A stretch of DNA of 64,000 nt from Pseudomonadota bacterium (GTDB taxonomy: Bacteria > Pseudomonadota > Gammaproteobacteria > Burkholderiales > JABEVD01). Below are positions 44,591-55,422 of this stretch, one piece after another. Each line of letters starts with the position of its first letter. Positions within the stretch are counted from its first letter, which is position 1. The translations under genes and the position numbers were made by a program. Below the pieces are notes generated by a model, which was given only the letters and a program-made list of their open reading frames with translations, made no database searches and was not told the DNA's origin. The stretch spans positions 1-64,000 of the forward strand of contig JAJZQY010000002.1 in NCBI GenBank assembly GCA_021806605.1, read 5' to 3'.

Positions 44591-47110
44591 TTGGAAAACA
44601 CAGGCAACCACACCCCGATGATGCAGCAGTATCTGCGCATCAAATCTGGCCACCCCGACATGCTGCTGTTCTACCGGATGGGGGATTTCTACGAGCTGTT
44701 CTTCGAGGATGCCGAAAAAGCGGCGAAGCTTCTCGATATCACCCTCACCCGCCGCGGCACCTCCAACGGCGAGCCGATCAAGATGGCAGGCGTCCCCTAC
44801 CATGCAGCGGAGCAATACCTCGCGAGGCTGGTCAGAATGGGCGAGTCGGTCGCGATCTGCGAGCAGATCGGGGACCCGGCGACAAGCCGCGGCCCCGTCG
44901 AACGCAAGGTCACTCGCATCATTACCCCGGGAACCCTCACCGATTCAGCCCTCATGGAAGAGCATCGGGACAGTTTGCTGCTCGCTTTCTGTTTTTCCGA
45001 AAAAAAACTGGGGCTCGCCTGGCTCAACCTCGCCGCCGGTCGCTTCAGCATTCTCGAAACGGAGCGGTCGAACCTGCAGAGCGAACTCGAAAGACTCAAG
45101 CCCTCTGAAATCCTGATCCCGGAAGATGCCGATTTCGACGACCCGCGATTTTGCACGAGGCGTCTGCCAAACTGGCATTTCGAATTCGACTCCGCATCGA
45201 GAAGCCTCTCCAGGCAATTCGAAACCCGCGATCTGGCAGGTTTCGGCTGTGAAGGCCATATCCCCTCTATACAGGCGGCGGGCGCCCTGCTCGATTATGC
45301 GAGGCTGACCCAGGGGAGCGATCTCAATCATGTGAAGGAACTGAAAGTCGAGCGCATCGATGCCTTCCTCAACATGGACGCTGCGACGAGACGCAACCTG
45401 GAAATCACCGAAACCCTCAGGGGGGAGCCTGCTCCCACCCTGCATGCGCTCATGGATGTCTGCGCGACGAACATGGGAAGCCGCCTGCTGCGCCACTGGC
45501 TGCATCACCCCCTCAAGAACAGATCGCTGATCGAGCAGCGGCTTGCTGCGGTATCCGGTCTGCAGACGGATTGCAGGTCCGTCCTGAAGCTGCTCAAGGG
45601 GTGCGCCGACATGGAGCGCATCACCACCCGCATCGCCCTGAAAAGCGCAAGGCCCAGGGATCTTTCAGGCCTGAGAGACAGCCTTGCGCTCATGCCTTCA
45701 CTCGCCGCCATGCTGGAACAGCAGGAAGCGCTGCGCCTCAGGGAGCTCGCGTCCCTGCTCGACGTGCCGCAGCACCTGCTGTTTCTGCTGAAGAGCGCGC
45801 TCCAGGACGAGCCCTCCGCGGTATTGCGGGAAGGGGGCGTGATCCGGGACGGTTTTGATGCGGAACTCGACGAACTTCGCGCTATCCAGAACAATTGCGG
45901 AGAATTCCTGCTCGAACTCGAGACCCGCGAGAGACAGCGGACCGGGATCGCGACGCTGAAAGTCGAATACAACAGGGTTCACGGTTTCTACATCGAAGTG
46001 TCCATGGCGCAATCGGCCAACGTTCCGGACGATTACAGGCGACGCCAGACGCTCAAGAATGCGGAGCGCTACATCACCCCCGAGCTCAAGGCTTTCGAAG
46101 ACCGGGCGCTTTCCGCTCAGGACAAGGCTCTGGCGACCGAAAAGCGGCTTTATGAGGAACTGCTGGAAAAGCTGCTCCCCTTCGTCCAAACATTGCAGCG
46201 TATCGGGAGCGCGGCAGCGGAAACCGATGTCCTCGCCGCATTTTCGGAGCGCGCGCTGGACCTCGGTTTCGTCGAGCCGGTATTCTGCGATCAACCTTCG
46301 GTCAGGATAGAAGGCGGGAGGCATCCCGTCGTGGAAAGCCAGATCGACAGTTTCATCGAGAATGACGCGTGGCTCGACGCATCCAGAAGGATGCTGCTCA
46401 TCACGGGGCCGAACATGGGCGGAAAATCGACTTACATGAGGCAAGTCGCGCTGATCGCCCTGCTCGCTCATGCTGGATCCTTCGTGCCTGCAAGAAGCGC
46501 GCATCTCGGCGTGCTAGACCGGATTTTCACTCGCATCGGCGCCTCCGACGATATTGCCGGAGGGCGCTCCACCTTCATGGTCGAAATGACCGAAGCTGCG
46601 AACATTCTCAACAACGCCACGGAATCGAGCCTTGTGCTGATGGACGAGGTCGGGAGGGGGACATCGACTTTCGACGGCCTGGCGCTGGCCTGGTCGATCG
46701 CAAGGCATTTGCTGGAAAAAAACCGTGCCCTTTCATTGTTCGCCACGCACTATTTCGAACTGACCCAGCTCGAAACGGAATATCCCCAGGCGATCAACGT
46801 GCACCTTGCCGCAGTGGAACACCAGCATCACATCGTTTTTCTGCACAGCGTGAATCAGGGGCCTGCAAGCCAGAGCTACGGCCTTCAGGTGGCGGCGCTC
46901 GCAGGCATCCCGGGCAGCGTGATCAGGGCTGCAAAAAAATATCTCATGAATCTGGAAGAGCGGGTTGCGGAAAGACAGGGGGACCTCTTCTCGCACAAGG
47001 CACCCGAAGCTGAACCCCACCCTGCCCTGCGCCTCCTCGAGGAGACCGATGTCGACGGCCTCAGTCCGCGGCAGGCGCTGGATTTGCTTTATGAGATGAA
47101 AAAGCTATAG
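44591..47110 (+). CDS. mutS: DNA mismatch repair protein MutS
   Basis: An 839-residue mismatch sensor. N-terminal mismatch-binding segment [20 protein letters not shown] (Phe-x-Glu), connector and lever domains, then the ATPase: Walker [28 protein letters not shown], Walker [15 protein letters not shown] and ATHYFEL. The C-terminal helix-turn-helix ends DLLYEMKKL. The start is uncertain: TTG at 44591 gives the family-like [15 protein letters not shown], while ATG at 44618 begins at MMQQYL. A longer ATG at 44411 would overlap the preceding gene and is unlikely. Its stop overlaps that of rpoS by 6 bases. Confidence 0.96.
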   Translation: MENTGNHTPMMQQYLRIKSGHPDMLLFYRMGDFYELFFEDAEKAAKLLDITLTRRGTSNGEPIKMAGVPYHAAEQYLARLVRMGESVAICEQIGDPATSRGPVERKVTRIITPGTLTDSALMEEHRDSLLLAFCFSEKKLGLAWLNLAAGRFSILETERSNLQSELERLKPSEILIPEDADFDDPRFCTRRLPNWHFEFDSASRSLSRQFETRDLAGFGCEGHIPSIQAAGALLDYARLTQGSDLNHVKELKVERIDAFLNMDAATRRNLEITETLRGEPAPTLHALMDVCATNMGSRLLRHWLHHPLKNRSLIEQRLAAVSGLQTDCRSVLKLLKGCADMERITTRIALKSARPRDLSGLRDSLALMPSLAAMLEQQEALRLRELASLLDVPQHLLFLLKSALQDEPSAVLREGGVIRDGFDAELDELRAIQNNCGEFLLELETRERQRTGIATLKVEYNRVHGFYIEVSMAQSANVPDDYRRRQTLKNAERYITPELKAFEDRALSAQDKALATEKRLYEELLEKLLPFVQTLQRIGSAAAETDVLAAFSERALDLGFVEPVFCDQPSVRIEGGRHPVVESQIDSFIENDAWLDASRRMLLITGPNMGGKSTYMRQVALIALLAHAGSFVPARSAHLGVLDRIFTRIGASDDIAGGRSTFMVEMTEAANILNNATESSLVLMDEVGRGTSTFDGLALAWSIARHLLEKNRALSLFATHYFELTQLETEYPQAINVHLAAVEHQHHIVFLHSVNQGPASQSYGLQVAALAGIPGSVIRAAKKYLMNLEERVAERQGDLFSHKAPEAEPHPALRLLEETDVDGLSPRQALDLLYEMKKL

Positions 47111-48019
47111 CAGCATTTCCTTGTGGATGCCGTTGCTGGCGAAACGCTTCCTGAGTTGCTGCAACGCTTCGATCTGGATCTGCCTGATCCTCTCCCTGGT
47201 GAGTCCCATGCATTTCGCAAGTTGCTCCAGCGTCATGGTTTCTTCCCCGTTGAAGCCGTAGCGCTTCTCGATCACTTCTCTTTGCTTGACACTGAGATCC
47301 TCTATCCATTCCACCACGATTTTCTGCATTTCGGCCTGCTCCAGCATCTTGTCCGGTGGGAGATTCTGCTCGTCCTGAATTGATTCGCCGATGGATAGCA
47401 TGGGATCGATGTCGAGCGGCGCATCCAGGGAAACCATCCGTTCGTTCTGGCGCAGCGTCCACCTGACGGTTTCGACAGGAATGTTGAGGCGGGCTGCGGC
47501 ATTTTCGGCATTGTTTTCGACGTCCTCGTCGTTTTCCATGTTCCGCATCACCTTCAGTATGGCATTGAGCTCCTTGACGACATGCACCGGCAGCCTGATG
47601 GTGCGGGACTGGTTCATGATGGCGCGCTCGATGTTCTGCCTGATCCACCAGGTCGCATAGGTGGAAAAGCGAAACCCCAGCTCGGGATCGAATTTTTCCA
47701 GCGCATGGATCAGCCCGAGATTGCCTTCCTCGATCAGGTCGAGCAAGGTGACGCCGCGATTGGCATAGCGCTTGGCGATGTTGACGACGAGCCGCAGGTT
47801 GTGCTCGATCATCGTCTGCCTGGCGTCGAAATCGCCCCGCTTGACGAGACGCGACAAATGTCTTTCCTGCTCCACGGTCAGGAGCGCCCGCTGCCCAATT
47901 TCATTGAAATAAATCTGCGTGACATCGTATACCATATCGTCCGCGCAGAAGTCCGTCTGTTCCTCATCCATGGGAAGGCTTGCGCCATGAGTGAATTCGT
48001 CTTCGATGTAGGTGTTCAT
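47105..48019 (-). CDS. rpoS: RNA polymerase sigma factor RpoS
   Basis: A 304-residue group 2 sigma-70 factor. Region 1.2 ([20 protein letters not shown]), 2.1-2.4 ([58 protein letters not shown]), 3 and 4.2 ([20 protein letters not shown]) are complete. Phrases such as [16 protein letters not shown] and [14 protein letters not shown] are those of RpoS rather than RpoD. It directs stationary phase and stress transcription. It converges on mutS, unlike the gammaproteobacterial nlpD-rpoS-mutS order. A good ribosome site (AAAGGAG) precedes ATG 48019, and an 11-base inverted repeat lies 29 bases upstream. Confidence 0.93.
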   Translation of the reverse strand: MNTYIEDEFTHGASLPMDEEQTDFCADDMVYDVTQIYFNEIGQRALLTVEQERHLSRLVKRGDFDARQTMIEHNLRLVVNIAKRYANRGVTLLDLIEEGNLGLIHALEKFDPELGFRFSTYATWWIRQNIERAIMNQSRTIRLPVHVVKELNAILKVMRNMENDEDVENNAENAAARLNIPVETVRWTLRQNERMVSLDAPLDIDPMLSIGESIQDEQNLPPDKMLEQAEMQKIVVEWIEDLSVKQREVIEKRYGFNGEETMTLEQLAKCMGLTRERIRQIQIEALQQLRKRFASNGIHKEMLL

Positions 48020-48047
48020 GACGCGCTCTCCTTTTCGCTTTCAGAAA

Positions 48048-48087
48048 TAATCAAAATCTATCTGTACGCATTCAACGATTTTGATTA
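48048..48087. repeat. 11-base inverted repeat upstream of rpoS
   Basis: TAATCAAAATC (48048-48058) and GATTTTGATTA (48077-48087) are perfect inverse complements with an 18-base spacer. The nearer arm is 29 bases before the rpoS ATG, on the side of the leader. It may be a leader RNA hairpin, or two half-operators for a regulator at the divergent rpoS/acnA region. Confidence 0.6.
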
Positions 48088-48115
48088 ATTATGATCACGC
48101 CGGAGGGGCGAAGTA

Positions 48116-48232
48116 ATGAGCGTTTCGCTTAATCTGGGCACGGAAAAATGGAAGAGGCGGCATCGGTGTTTGTCCTATGCGCGTGGGCTTTCGCTCAAGC
48201 CCTTCACTCGGTATCATTGCAGGTTTGCATAA
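48116..48232 (+). CDS. Possible 38-residue leader peptide between rpoS and acnA
   Basis: ATG 48116 to TAA 48232 with an excellent ribosome site GGAGGGG seven bases upstream. The peptide is basic ([20 protein letters not shown] and on, 10 Arg/Lys of 38) with no membrane segment. It ends 22 bases before acnA, which has its own GAGGAG site. It could be a regulatory upstream ORF for acnA, a small protein, or chance. Confidence 0.35.
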   Translation: MSVSLNLGTEKWKRRHRCLSYARGLSLKPFTRYHCRFA

Positions 48233-48254
48233 GATGATGCTTCGAGGAGCGCCG

Positions 48255-50942
48255 ATGGGACACAATCTTTATAATTCACTCAGACAATTCACCCTGGCGT
48301 CATCGGGAAAAACGGGAAGCTATTATTCCCTTTCAGCCCTGGAGGAAGCCGGACTCGGGAAGATCTCCCGCTTGCCCGTATCGATAAGGATCGTGCTCGA
48401 ATCCGTCTTGCGCAATTACGATGGCAAAAGGATATCCGAAGCCCATGTGAAACAACTGGCCGGCTGGAAGCCTAACGATGCAAGGACCGAAGAGATCCCT
48501 TTCGTCGTCTCGCGCATCGTGCTTCAGGATTTCACCGGCGTGCCGCTCCTTGCCGATCTTGCTGCGATGCGAAGTGCCGCACGGCAGCTGGGCAAGGATC
48601 CGGGGATCATCGAACCGCTCGTGCCAGTCGACCTGGTCGTGGACCATTCCATCCAGGTAGATCATTACCGCTCCCGGGATGCGCTTGAGCTCAACATGGC
48701 CCTGGAGTTTTCCCGCAACGGGGAGCGCTACCAGTTCCTCAAATGGGGGATGCAGGCATTCGATACCTTCAAGGTCGTTCCGCCCGGCATAGGGATCGTT
48801 CACCAGGTCAACCTGGAATATCTGGCGCGCGGCGTACTCTCTCAGGAGAATGTCTATTTCCCCGATACGCTGGTCGGAACGGATTCCCATACCACTATGA
48901 TCAACGGCATCGGCGTCGTGGGCTGGGGCGTGGGCGGAATCGAGGCCGAGGCCGGGATGCTCGGGCAGCCCGTCTATTTTTTGACGCCCGACGTGATCGG
49001 GGTGAATCTGACTGGAAAGCTGCGTGCCGGGGTGACCGCGACCGATCTCGTGCTCAACATCACGGAAAAGCTGAGGGGCGCCAAAGTAGTCGGCAAATTC
49101 GTCGAATTCTTCGGCGAGGGGGCGGTATCCCTTTCCGTGCCTGATCGCGCGACCATCGCCAACATGGCTCCGGAATACGGCGCTACGATGGGCTTCTTTC
49201 CTGTCGACGACGCGACATGCAGCTATTTCAGGGCAACGGGGCGCACACCTGACGAAATCGATGCGCTGAAATCCTATTACATTGCCCAGGACCTGTTCGG
49301 CATTCCGCTTGCCGGAGAATGCGACTACACCCGGGTCATCGAAATAGACCTGGGTGCGATCTCTCCGAGCGTGGCGGGGCCGAAGCGCCCCCAGGACAGA
49401 ATAGATCTTTCCGGACTCGGAAAGGCTTTTTCCGCTCTCATCGAAAAACCGCAGGCGGAAGGCGGCTACGGCAAGTCTGGCGGTGCGCTTGGGATGCGTT
49501 ATCCTGTCGAAGGCGGGGGCAGCATCGGCAACGGCGATGTGCTGATCGCTGCGATCACTTCCTGCACCAACACCTCCAATCCCGGCGTTCTGCTTGCCGC
49601 GGGCTTGCTTGCCAGGAAGGCGGTCGAAAAGGGACTCAGAGTCGATCCCAGGATCAAGACTTCGCTCGCTCCCGGCTCCCGCGTCGTGACCCGCTATCTC
49701 GAAAATGCAGGGCTGCAATCCTATCTCGATAAGCTTGGCTTCAGCCTGGTCGGCTATGGCTGTACGACCTGCATCGGCAATTCCGGGCCGCTCGAAGCGC
49801 ATATCGAGGATGCGATCGTCAAAAACGATGTCGTCGCCGCAGCCGTGCTTTCCGGAAACAGGAATTTCGAGGCCAGGATCCATCAGAACATCAAGGCAAA
49901 TTTCCTGATGAGCCCGCCTCTGGTGGTCGCTTTCGCCATTGCCGGCACCGTGAACATCGATCCCGAGCACGATCCGCTCGGGCTCGACGGGGAGAACCGC
50001 CCGGTCTACCTCAAGGATATCTGGCCTTCTGGCGACGAGATCGCCGCTGCCATGGCTTTTGCGACAGATCCTGCAATCTATCGCGAACTCTATGCCGATT
50101 TCACCAAAGACAATCCCCTCTGGGAAAAGGTCGCCTCTTCACGCGGGGCAGTCTACGAATGGGACAGGGATTCGACCTACATTCAGGAGCCGCCCTTCTT
50201 CAAGGAGCAGCAGATTCATGTCGGGGACGTCCTCGGCGCGCGCGCGCTGGGCATCTTCGGCGACTCCGTCACGACGGACCATATCAGCCCTGCAGGCGGC
50301 ATCAAGGCATCTTCGCCGGCAGGAAAATATCTGACGGATCACCATGTCGGCATCGACGATTTCAACAGCTATGGTTCCCGACGCGGCAACCACGAAGTCA
50401 TGATGCGCGGCACCTTCGCCAACGTCAGGATAAGGAACCTGATGGTTCCGGGATCAGAGGGCGGTGTCACCCTCTGCCACGGAGAAACCGCAAGCATCTA
50501 TGATGCGGCAATGCGTTATGTTGCGGAGGGCATTCCCACCCTGATATTCGCAGGGGAAGAATACGGAACCGGCTCGTCCCGCGACTGGGCCGCGAAGGGA
50601 ACCAGACTGCTCGGCGTCAAGGCCGTGATCGCTTCGAGCTTCGAGCGCATCCATCGCAGCAATCTGGTGGGAATGGGAGTTCTGCCCTGCCAGTTCAAGG
50701 GAGGAATGACGGCTCAGAGCCTGAGGCTCGATGGCAGCGAAACCTTCGATGTTCTGGTGGGAAGGGATATTGCGCCGCAGCAGGACGTTGTCCTGGTGAT
50801 CCATCGCAAGGATGGCAGTGTCGAGCAGGTGCCGCTGCTGCTCAGGATAGACACCCCGATCGAAGTAGAATACTACCGTCAGGGGGGTATTCTGCCCTAT
50901 GTGTTGAACAGGTTGACGGCTTCCCAGCCTGGAAAGGCTTAG
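48255..50942 (+). CDS. acnA: Aconitate hydratase A
   Basis: An 895-residue TCA cycle enzyme with a [4Fe-4S] cluster. Cluster ligands are in TSCTNTSNP (Cys about 437) and [10 protein letters not shown] (two Cys about 505), and substrate residues in [30 protein letters not shown] and [13 protein letters not shown]-terminal lengths and TSNP match AcnA/IRP-type rather than AcnB. The ATG at 48255 with GAGGAG was chosen over an upstream reading. 2-methylcitrate dehydratase AcnD is a close relative but no prp genes are near. Supply of its cluster may rely on the Isc genes at 6440-8031. Confidence 0.94.
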   Translation: MGHNLYNSLRQFTLASSGKTGSYYSLSALEEAGLGKISRLPVSIRIVLESVLRNYDGKRISEAHVKQLAGWKPNDARTEEIPFVVSRIVLQDFTGVPLLADLAAMRSAARQLGKDPGIIEPLVPVDLVVDHSIQVDHYRSRDALELNMALEFSRNGERYQFLKWGMQAFDTFKVVPPGIGIVHQVNLEYLARGVLSQENVYFPDTLVGTDSHTTMINGIGVVGWGVGGIEAEAGMLGQPVYFLTPDVIGVNLTGKLRAGVTATDLVLNITEKLRGAKVVGKFVEFFGEGAVSLSVPDRATIANMAPEYGATMGFFPVDDATCSYFRATGRTPDEIDALKSYYIAQDLFGIPLAGECDYTRVIEIDLGAISPSVAGPKRPQDRIDLSGLGKAFSALIEKPQAEGGYGKSGGALGMRYPVEGGGSIGNGDVLIAAITSCTNTSNPGVLLAAGLLARKAVEKGLRVDPRIKTSLAPGSRVVTRYLENAGLQSYLDKLGFSLVGYGCTTCIGNSGPLEAHIEDAIVKNDVVAAAVLSGNRNFEARIHQNIKANFLMSPPLVVAFAIAGTVNIDPEHDPLGLDGENRPVYLKDIWPSGDEIAAAMAFATDPAIYRELYADFTKDNPLWEKVASSRGAVYEWDRDSTYIQEPPFFKEQQIHVGDVLGARALGIFGDSVTTDHISPAGGIKASSPAGKYLTDHHVGIDDFNSYGSRRGNHEVMMRGTFANVRIRNLMVPGSEGGVTLCHGETASIYDAAMRYVAEGIPTLIFAGEEYGTGSSRDWAAKGTRLLGVKAVIASSFERIHRSNLVGMGVLPCQFKGGMTAQSLRLDGSETFDVLVGRDIAPQQDVVLVIHRKDGSVEQVPLLLRIDTPIEVEYYRQGGILPYVLNRLTASQPGKA

Positions 50943-50972
50943 CAGCCTGCAAGAGCTTGGCAGCCAGCAAGG

Positions 50973-51743
50973 TTAGGTCCGGATCTCCAGGCCGAAGAGC
51001 CTGGAGAAGTTCTGCGTTGTGGCTAGGGCCACCTCCTCGAAGGAAGTGGCTTTCAGCAAGGCGATTTCTTCTGCGACATGCTTCACGTAGGCGGGCTGAT
51101 TGGTCTTTCCCCTGTAGGGAACAGGCGCAAGGTAGGGCGAATCGGTCTCGACCAGCATCCTGTCCAGGGGTACCCGCTTCGCGACTTCCTTCAGTTCCAG
51201 CGCCTTCTTGAAGGTGACGATGCCTGAAAACGAGATATAAAAATTCATTTCCATCGCCGCCTGTGCGACTTCCCATATTTCGGTGAAGCAGTGCATGATC
51301 CCGCCGACTTCCGCAGCCCCTTCTTCCCGCATGATGCGCAAGGTGTCGGCTGCGGCTTCCCGGGTGTGCACGATGATGGGCTTGCCTGTTTCTTTGGCTG
51401 CGCGGATGTGGTTGCGGAACCGCTCCCTTTGCCATTCGAGATCGCCTTCCAGCCTGAAATAATCCAGCCCCGTTTCGCCAATGGCGATCACCCTGGGGTG
51501 ATGCGCAAGATTCAGGATGGCTTCGACCGAGGGCTCCGCCACTTCGTAATCCGGATGGACGCCGACCGATGCATAAACTTCAGGATGGGCTTCGGCGATT
51601 TTCACGATGCCGGGGAAATCCTCGAGATTCACCCCGACGCACAGGGCCGCAACTACCCCGTTTTCCTTCATTGCACCAAGCACAGAGTCCAGGTTTTCGG
51701 AAAATTCCGGAAAATTGATATGGCAATGCGAATCGACCAGCAT
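50973..51743 (-). CDS. TatD family metal-dependent hydrolase (YcfH type)
   Basis: A 256-residue TIM-barrel hydrolase. Metal ligands: DSHCHINF (4-11), GETGLDYFR (Glu), IIVHTREA, MHCFTE and ETDSPYLAP. TatD relatives are 3'-5' DNA/RNA exonucleases; YcfH type proteins often follow holB and pilZ as here. It is the last gene of the minus-strand cluster and ends 31 bases from the converging acnA. Actual substrate unknown. Confidence 0.9.
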   Translation of the reverse strand: MLVDSHCHINFPEFSENLDSVLGAMKENGVVAALCVGVNLEDFPGIVKIAEAHPEVYASVGVHPDYEVAEPSVEAILNLAHHPRVIAIGETGLDYFRLEGDLEWQRERFRNHIRAAKETGKPIIVHTREAAADTLRIMREEGAAEVGGIMHCFTEIWEVAQAAMEMNFYISFSGIVTFKKALELKEVAKRVPLDRMLVETDSPYLAPVPYRGKTNQPAYVKHVAEEIALLKATSFEEVALATTQNFSRLFGLEIRT

Positions 51744-51745
51744 GG

Positions 51746-52084
51746 TTACATCGTATGAGTGGGCCGGGTGGATTTGGACATCCCGGCGAGGATCTTTTCA
51801 ATTTTCGATCGCACCAGATTGCCGTTCTCGTCGTCTCCGAACCGGATGCCTATTCCTTGGACGCGGCTGCCCATTGCATTGGGCGGGGTGATCCAGGCCA
51901 CTTTCCCGGATACGGGAAGCTTTGCGGCCTCTTCCGGTAGTCCGAGCAGCATGTACACTTCGTCGCTCAGCCGGTAAGGCTTATCGGTCGGAATGAACAA
52001 CCCTCCTCCCTGGATATGGGGCATGTAGGCCGAATACAGGGCATTTTTGTCCTTGATGGCGAAGGAGAAAACATTCGGTTTCAT
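51746..52084 (-). CDS. pilZ: Type IV pilus-type PilZ domain protein
   Basis: A 112-residue PilZ domain of the kind found after holB. MPHIQGGGLFIPTDKPYRLSD is close to pilus assembly PilZ proteins, followed by VSGKVAWITPP and VQGIGIRFGDDENG. The N-terminal RxxxR c-di-GMP motif is absent, so it probably does not bind c-di-GMP and instead works with PilB/FimX-like partners. The ATG at 52084 overlaps the holB stop (ATGA), and the gene lies two bases upstream of tatD. Confidence 0.88.
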   Translation of the reverse strand: MKPNVFSFAIKDKNALYSAYMPHIQGGGLFIPTDKPYRLSDEVYMLLGLPEEAAKLPVSGKVAWITPPNAMGSRVQGIGIRFGDDENGNLVRSKIEKILAGMSKSTRPTHTM

Positions 52085-53061
52085 TGCGAATCCATCAGCG
52101 CTCGATAAGTCAACATCATTTCCTCGATGAACAGTCTGGCATTGACCGGGTGGGTGGACATCCTTTGCGCTTCGCACAATTTCCGCTGGAATCGCGCCAG
52201 TCCGATTCTATCCATCCTGGTGGAGACAGTCCTGATTCTATCCGAAAAATCCGGAAAGTAGCGTATTTTTCCGGAAAAGGCGAAGCTTGAGAGGTCATGG
52301 CACCACTTCTGCAGCCAGCGCAATATCAGGGACAGCTCCGTTTTATGGAAGGTCTCTGCGACCGAGATCGGATCGAGCGACGAGGATCCGATCTCGTCCA
52401 GAAACCTGTTTTTCAGGGAGGAATCTTCGCTCGCCAATTGGAGCGCTGCGAGCGGAGCATGGCCCGCTTCTGCAAGGAAGGAGGCGGGGTTGGTTATGCC
52501 GTTTTCGCGAAGCCACGCCTCTCCTTCGGCAGGTTTTGGAAATGGCATCGCCAGTGCATGGCAACGGCTCACCATGGTCGGCAAAAGCTGGTTTGGCCGG
52601 GAAGTCACCAGAATGAAAAGCGTTTTTCCAGGAGGTTCTTCCAGCGTTTTGAGCAGCGCGTTGGCAGCCGGCAGATTCATCGCATCCGCTGGATGAATCA
52701 GGATGATGCGGTAGCCGTTGCGATGCGTCGTCATGTTCGTGAACGCCGAAAGGGAACGGATCAGATCGATGGTGATCCGGCTCGATTTCTTGCCGGAATC
52801 GGAAGTATCGATTTCCGGTTCGATTTTCCTGAAGTCAGGGTGCAGTCCGTTGGCGAACCACGAACAGGCCTGGCATGCATCGCAGGCTTCACCGCTTTCA
52901 TGAGGCGATTCGCACAACAGGGACTGGGCAAGACGATTGGCAAAATCCAGCTTGCCTGTGCCGTCCCTTCCCTTCAGGATAAGCGCGTGCGGCAGAGTTT
53001 CCCTGCTCCGAAGCAGCTTTTCCATGAGCTTTTTATGCCATGGATAATTTTTCATAAACAT
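52081..53061 (-). CDS. holB: DNA polymerase III subunit delta prime
   Basis: A 326-residue clamp-loader AAA+ subunit. P-loop-like [16 protein letters not shown] (29-44), a zinc-binding cluster [17 protein letters not shown], the [20 protein letters not shown] segment and the sensor SRC motif (MVSRCHAL). Delta prime usually does not hydrolyse ATP. The start at 53061 (MFMKNY) overlaps the end of tmk; a second Met two codons on is possible. Order tmk-holB-pilZ-tatD is standard in proteobacteria. Confidence 0.92.
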   Translation of the reverse strand: MFMKNYPWHKKLMEKLLRSRETLPHALILKGRDGTGKLDFANRLAQSLLCESPHESGEACDACQACSWFANGLHPDFRKIEPEIDTSDSGKKSSRITIDLIRSLSAFTNMTTHRNGYRIILIHPADAMNLPAANALLKTLEEPPGKTLFILVTSRPNQLLPTMVSRCHALAMPFPKPAEGEAWLRENGITNPASFLAEAGHAPLAALQLASEDSSLKNRFLDEIGSSSLDPISVAETFHKTELSLILRWLQKWCHDLSSFAFSGKIRYFPDFSDRIRTVSTRMDRIGLARFQRKLCEAQRMSTHPVNARLFIEEMMLTYRALMDSQ

Positions 53062-53666
53062 AATGTTGCGATAACTTCTTCAAGTCTTTCGCCAATTTCT
53101 TCTGGAGGGGCCCCGGAATCGATCACGACGAATCGCTCGGGAAAGCGCGCCGCCCGGTCGAGATAGGCATCCCTAACCCTGCCGAAGAAAGCGTCCCTTT
53201 CATGCTCGAAACGGTCTAGGGAGGCATTTTTCATCAGTCTTTTTCGGGCAACTTCGACAGGCACGTCGAAGAGCAGGGTGAGATCCGGCCGGAATGTCCC
53301 CTGAACCCACTGCTCCAGCATGGCGAGTTTCCCGTAATCGAGTCCCCTTCCCCCCCCTTGGTAAGCGAAGCTCGCGTCGGTGAAGCGGTCCGAAATCACC
53401 CAGGTTCCCGCTTCCAGCGCGGGCCTGATGACGCTGGAAAGATGCTCGGCGCGGGAAGCGAACATCAGGAGGGCTTCTGTTTCCGGATGCATATCCTGGT
53501 GCAGCAGGATGTCCCGCAGCTTTTCACCCAGGGGCGTTCCGCCGGGTTCTCGCGTCACCAGATAGCCGATGCCGAGGCTGTCAAGGGCGGCTTCGATCCG
53601 GCTCATCTGGGTGCTCTTGCCCGCGCCGTCAATGCCTTCTAGGGTGATGAATCTGGCTTTTTTCAT
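53052..53666 (-). CDS. tmk: Thymidylate kinase
   Basis: A 204-residue P-loop kinase making dTDP from dTMP. P-loop [16 protein letters not shown] (8-23), [14 protein letters not shown], the [20 protein letters not shown] segment (Asp-Arg-Phe and LID-side residues). It overlaps mltG by four bases and holB by ten, within the replication part of the cluster. Confidence 0.95.
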   Translation of the reverse strand: MKKARFITLEGIDGAGKSTQMSRIEAALDSLGIGYLVTREPGGTPLGEKLRDILLHQDMHPETEALLMFASRAEHLSSVIRPALEAGTWVISDRFTDASFAYQGGGRGLDYGKLAMLEQWVQGTFRPDLTLLFDVPVEVARKRLMKNASLDRFEHERDAFFGRVRDAYLDRAARFPERFVVIDSGAPPEEIGERLEEVIATLCL

Positions 53667-54628
53667 TTTTTCTGGTACCGGTTCACCGCGCGATTATGCT
53701 CGGCCAGGGAATGGGAAAAGTAGGAAGTGCCGTCTCCCCTGGCGACGAAATACAGCGCCGTGGAATCCGCGGGATGCAGCACCGCATCGATCGACTTCAA
53801 TCCCGGCATGGAGATCGGGGTCGGCGGCAGCCCGCCTCTGGTGTAGGTATTGTAAGGCTGATCGGCCAAGAGATCGCCTTTTCTCAAGTTGCCGTCGAAA
53901 TGCTCGCCAAGGCCGTAAATGACCGAGGGATCGGTTTGAAGCTTCATTCCGAGCTTCAGGCGGTTGATGAAAACGGCCGCGATCATCGGCCGTTCGGCAG
54001 CCTTGCCGGTTTCCTTCTCGACGATGGAGGCGAGCGTCAGCGCCTGATATGGATTGGAGAAAGGCAGACCCGCTGCCCGGCCCTGCCATTGCTTTTCAAG
54101 TCGCTTTTCCATCAGCACATAGGCTCTCCCAATTATGGAGAAATCGCTCTGCCCCTTCGCGAAATAATAGGTGTCCGGGAAAAACAGACCTTCCGGAGAG
54201 GAAATAGGCGACCCCAGCCTCGATAGAATTTCGGCGTCCGACAGTTTCGCGGAATCATGCCTGATGTCCGGGTTTTCGTCGAGCATCCGGCGAAACTCCC
54301 TGAAAGTGTCGCCTTCGACAAGCATGATCTTGCTCTGGGTGAAATCGCCTTCGGTGATCTTCTCCAGAAGCTGCAACGGGGAGGCCGGCGCATCCAGTTC
54401 GTAATTCCCTGCCTTGATGGAGGATGCCTTGCCCATTACCCGGGCGAGCATTTCGAAAGGCAGGGGATTGCCGATCACGCCGGCGTCGCTCATCTGCTTT
54501 GCGGCATGCCTGAGGCTTCCCTGCTCGAGCGTGAATGCCACCGGCGCACGGGGTATGGGATGGGGGTGAAACAGATAATAGGCGAGCGTAACAGCGCAGA
54601 TGATAAAAAAGGCCGATGCCTTTCTCAT
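53663..54628 (-). CDS. mltG: Endolytic murein transglycosylase MltG
   Basis: A 321-residue inner membrane lytic transglycosylase (YceG family) that cuts nascent glycan strands. One N-terminal membrane segment ([20 protein letters not shown]), a LysM-like part, and the catalytic domain with [16 protein letters not shown] (catalytic Glu) and [21 protein letters not shown] near the end. The start at 54628 was chosen over an upstream reading that overlaps pabC. Order pabC-mltG-tmk matches E. coli. Confidence 0.94.
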   Translation of the reverse strand: MRKASAFFIICAVTLAYYLFHPHPIPRAPVAFTLEQGSLRHAAKQMSDAGVIGNPLPFEMLARVMGKASSIKAGNYELDAPASPLQLLEKITEGDFTQSKIMLVEGDTFREFRRMLDENPDIRHDSAKLSDAEILSRLGSPISSPEGLFFPDTYYFAKGQSDFSIIGRAYVLMEKRLEKQWQGRAAGLPFSNPYQALTLASIVEKETGKAAERPMIAAVFINRLKLGMKLQTDPSVIYGLGEHFDGNLRKGDLLADQPYNTYTRGGLPPTPISMPGLKSIDAVLHPADSTALYFVARGDGTSYFSHSLAEHNRAVNRYQKK

Positions 54629-55416
54629 TGCAGCCAGTTCCTCAATGCTTCGCAGAATGCGCCCTTCTGCCAGGATGCATTTTCCAGCGAAACGATTTGC
54701 CACAGCCCGATCACGCTGTTGACCAGGAAGACTTCGTCTGCCTGTTTGAGGAAATCGATTCCGAATGGCTTGATCTCGACCGGAATGCCTTTTTCGCGAG
54801 CATATTCGAGCACGCGTTCCCGCTGGACGCCGCCCACCCCGCAAAAGGAAAGATCCGGCGCAACCAGACCCCTTTCCCGGTACAGGAAAAGGCTGCTCAT
54901 CGTGCCCTCGATGACGTTTCCTTCGGCATCGAGCAATATGCCTTCTGCAATATCAGGATCGCGCCATTCCATTCTGGCCAAGATGTTTTCGAGCCGGTTG
55001 AGATGCTTGATTCCGGCAAGGGCGGGTTGTCTTGACAGTCTGAGCTTGCAAAGGTACGCCCTGATTTCGTCATGTTTCACGCGATCAGGCATCGGACTCG
55101 TCAGGATGATGCGGGTGGGTTCGGCAGCAGCCTCGGGAAGAAATCCCCGCTCGCCGGGCCCGCGGGTGACGACGATTTTCGCCACGCAATCGGGCGTCTT
55201 TTCTGCAGCGAGATTCAGTTCATTTTCAAGAAGCGCAGCCGAAGGACAGGTTATGCCCAGAGCCGCGCAGTCACTGTTCAGCTTGAGGTAGTGGCGATCC
55301 CAATACCTGGGTACGCCGCGTTCGACGCGCAGGGTACGGAATACGCCGTCCCCGTACATCAAGCCGCGGTCGTTCGCTTTGACGGAATCGGTAAATATGC
55401 CATTTACCAGCACCAT
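54625..55416 (-). CDS. pabC: Aminodeoxychorismate lyase
   Basis: A 263-residue fold-type IV PLP enzyme splitting 4-amino-4-deoxychorismate into pyruvate and p-aminobenzoate for folate. YGDGVFRTLRV (near 21-31), the PLP lysine in AGIKHLNRLENILA (about 143), and EGTMSSLFLYRE. It could in principle be a related D-amino acid or branched-chain aminotransferase, but location between fabF and mltG supports PabC. It overlaps mltG by four bases. Confidence 0.92.
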   Translation of the reverse strand: MVLVNGIFTDSVKANDRGLMYGDGVFRTLRVERGVPRYWDRHYLKLNSDCAALGITCPSAALLENELNLAAEKTPDCVAKIVVTRGPGERGFLPEAAAEPTRIILTSPMPDRVKHDEIRAYLCKLRLSRQPALAGIKHLNRLENILARMEWRDPDIAEGILLDAEGNVIEGTMSSLFLYRERGLVAPDLSFCGVGGVQRERVLEYAREKGIPVEIKPFGIDFLKQADEVFLVNSVIGLWQIVSLENASWQKGAFCEALRNWLQ

Positions 55417-55422
55417 TTCTGG

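Noticed and set aside
48333-49970. Long open frame (545 codons) on the minus strand
   Set aside because: It lies wholly antisense to acnA, whose cluster-binding motifs are unmistakable; the reverse frame has no family features.
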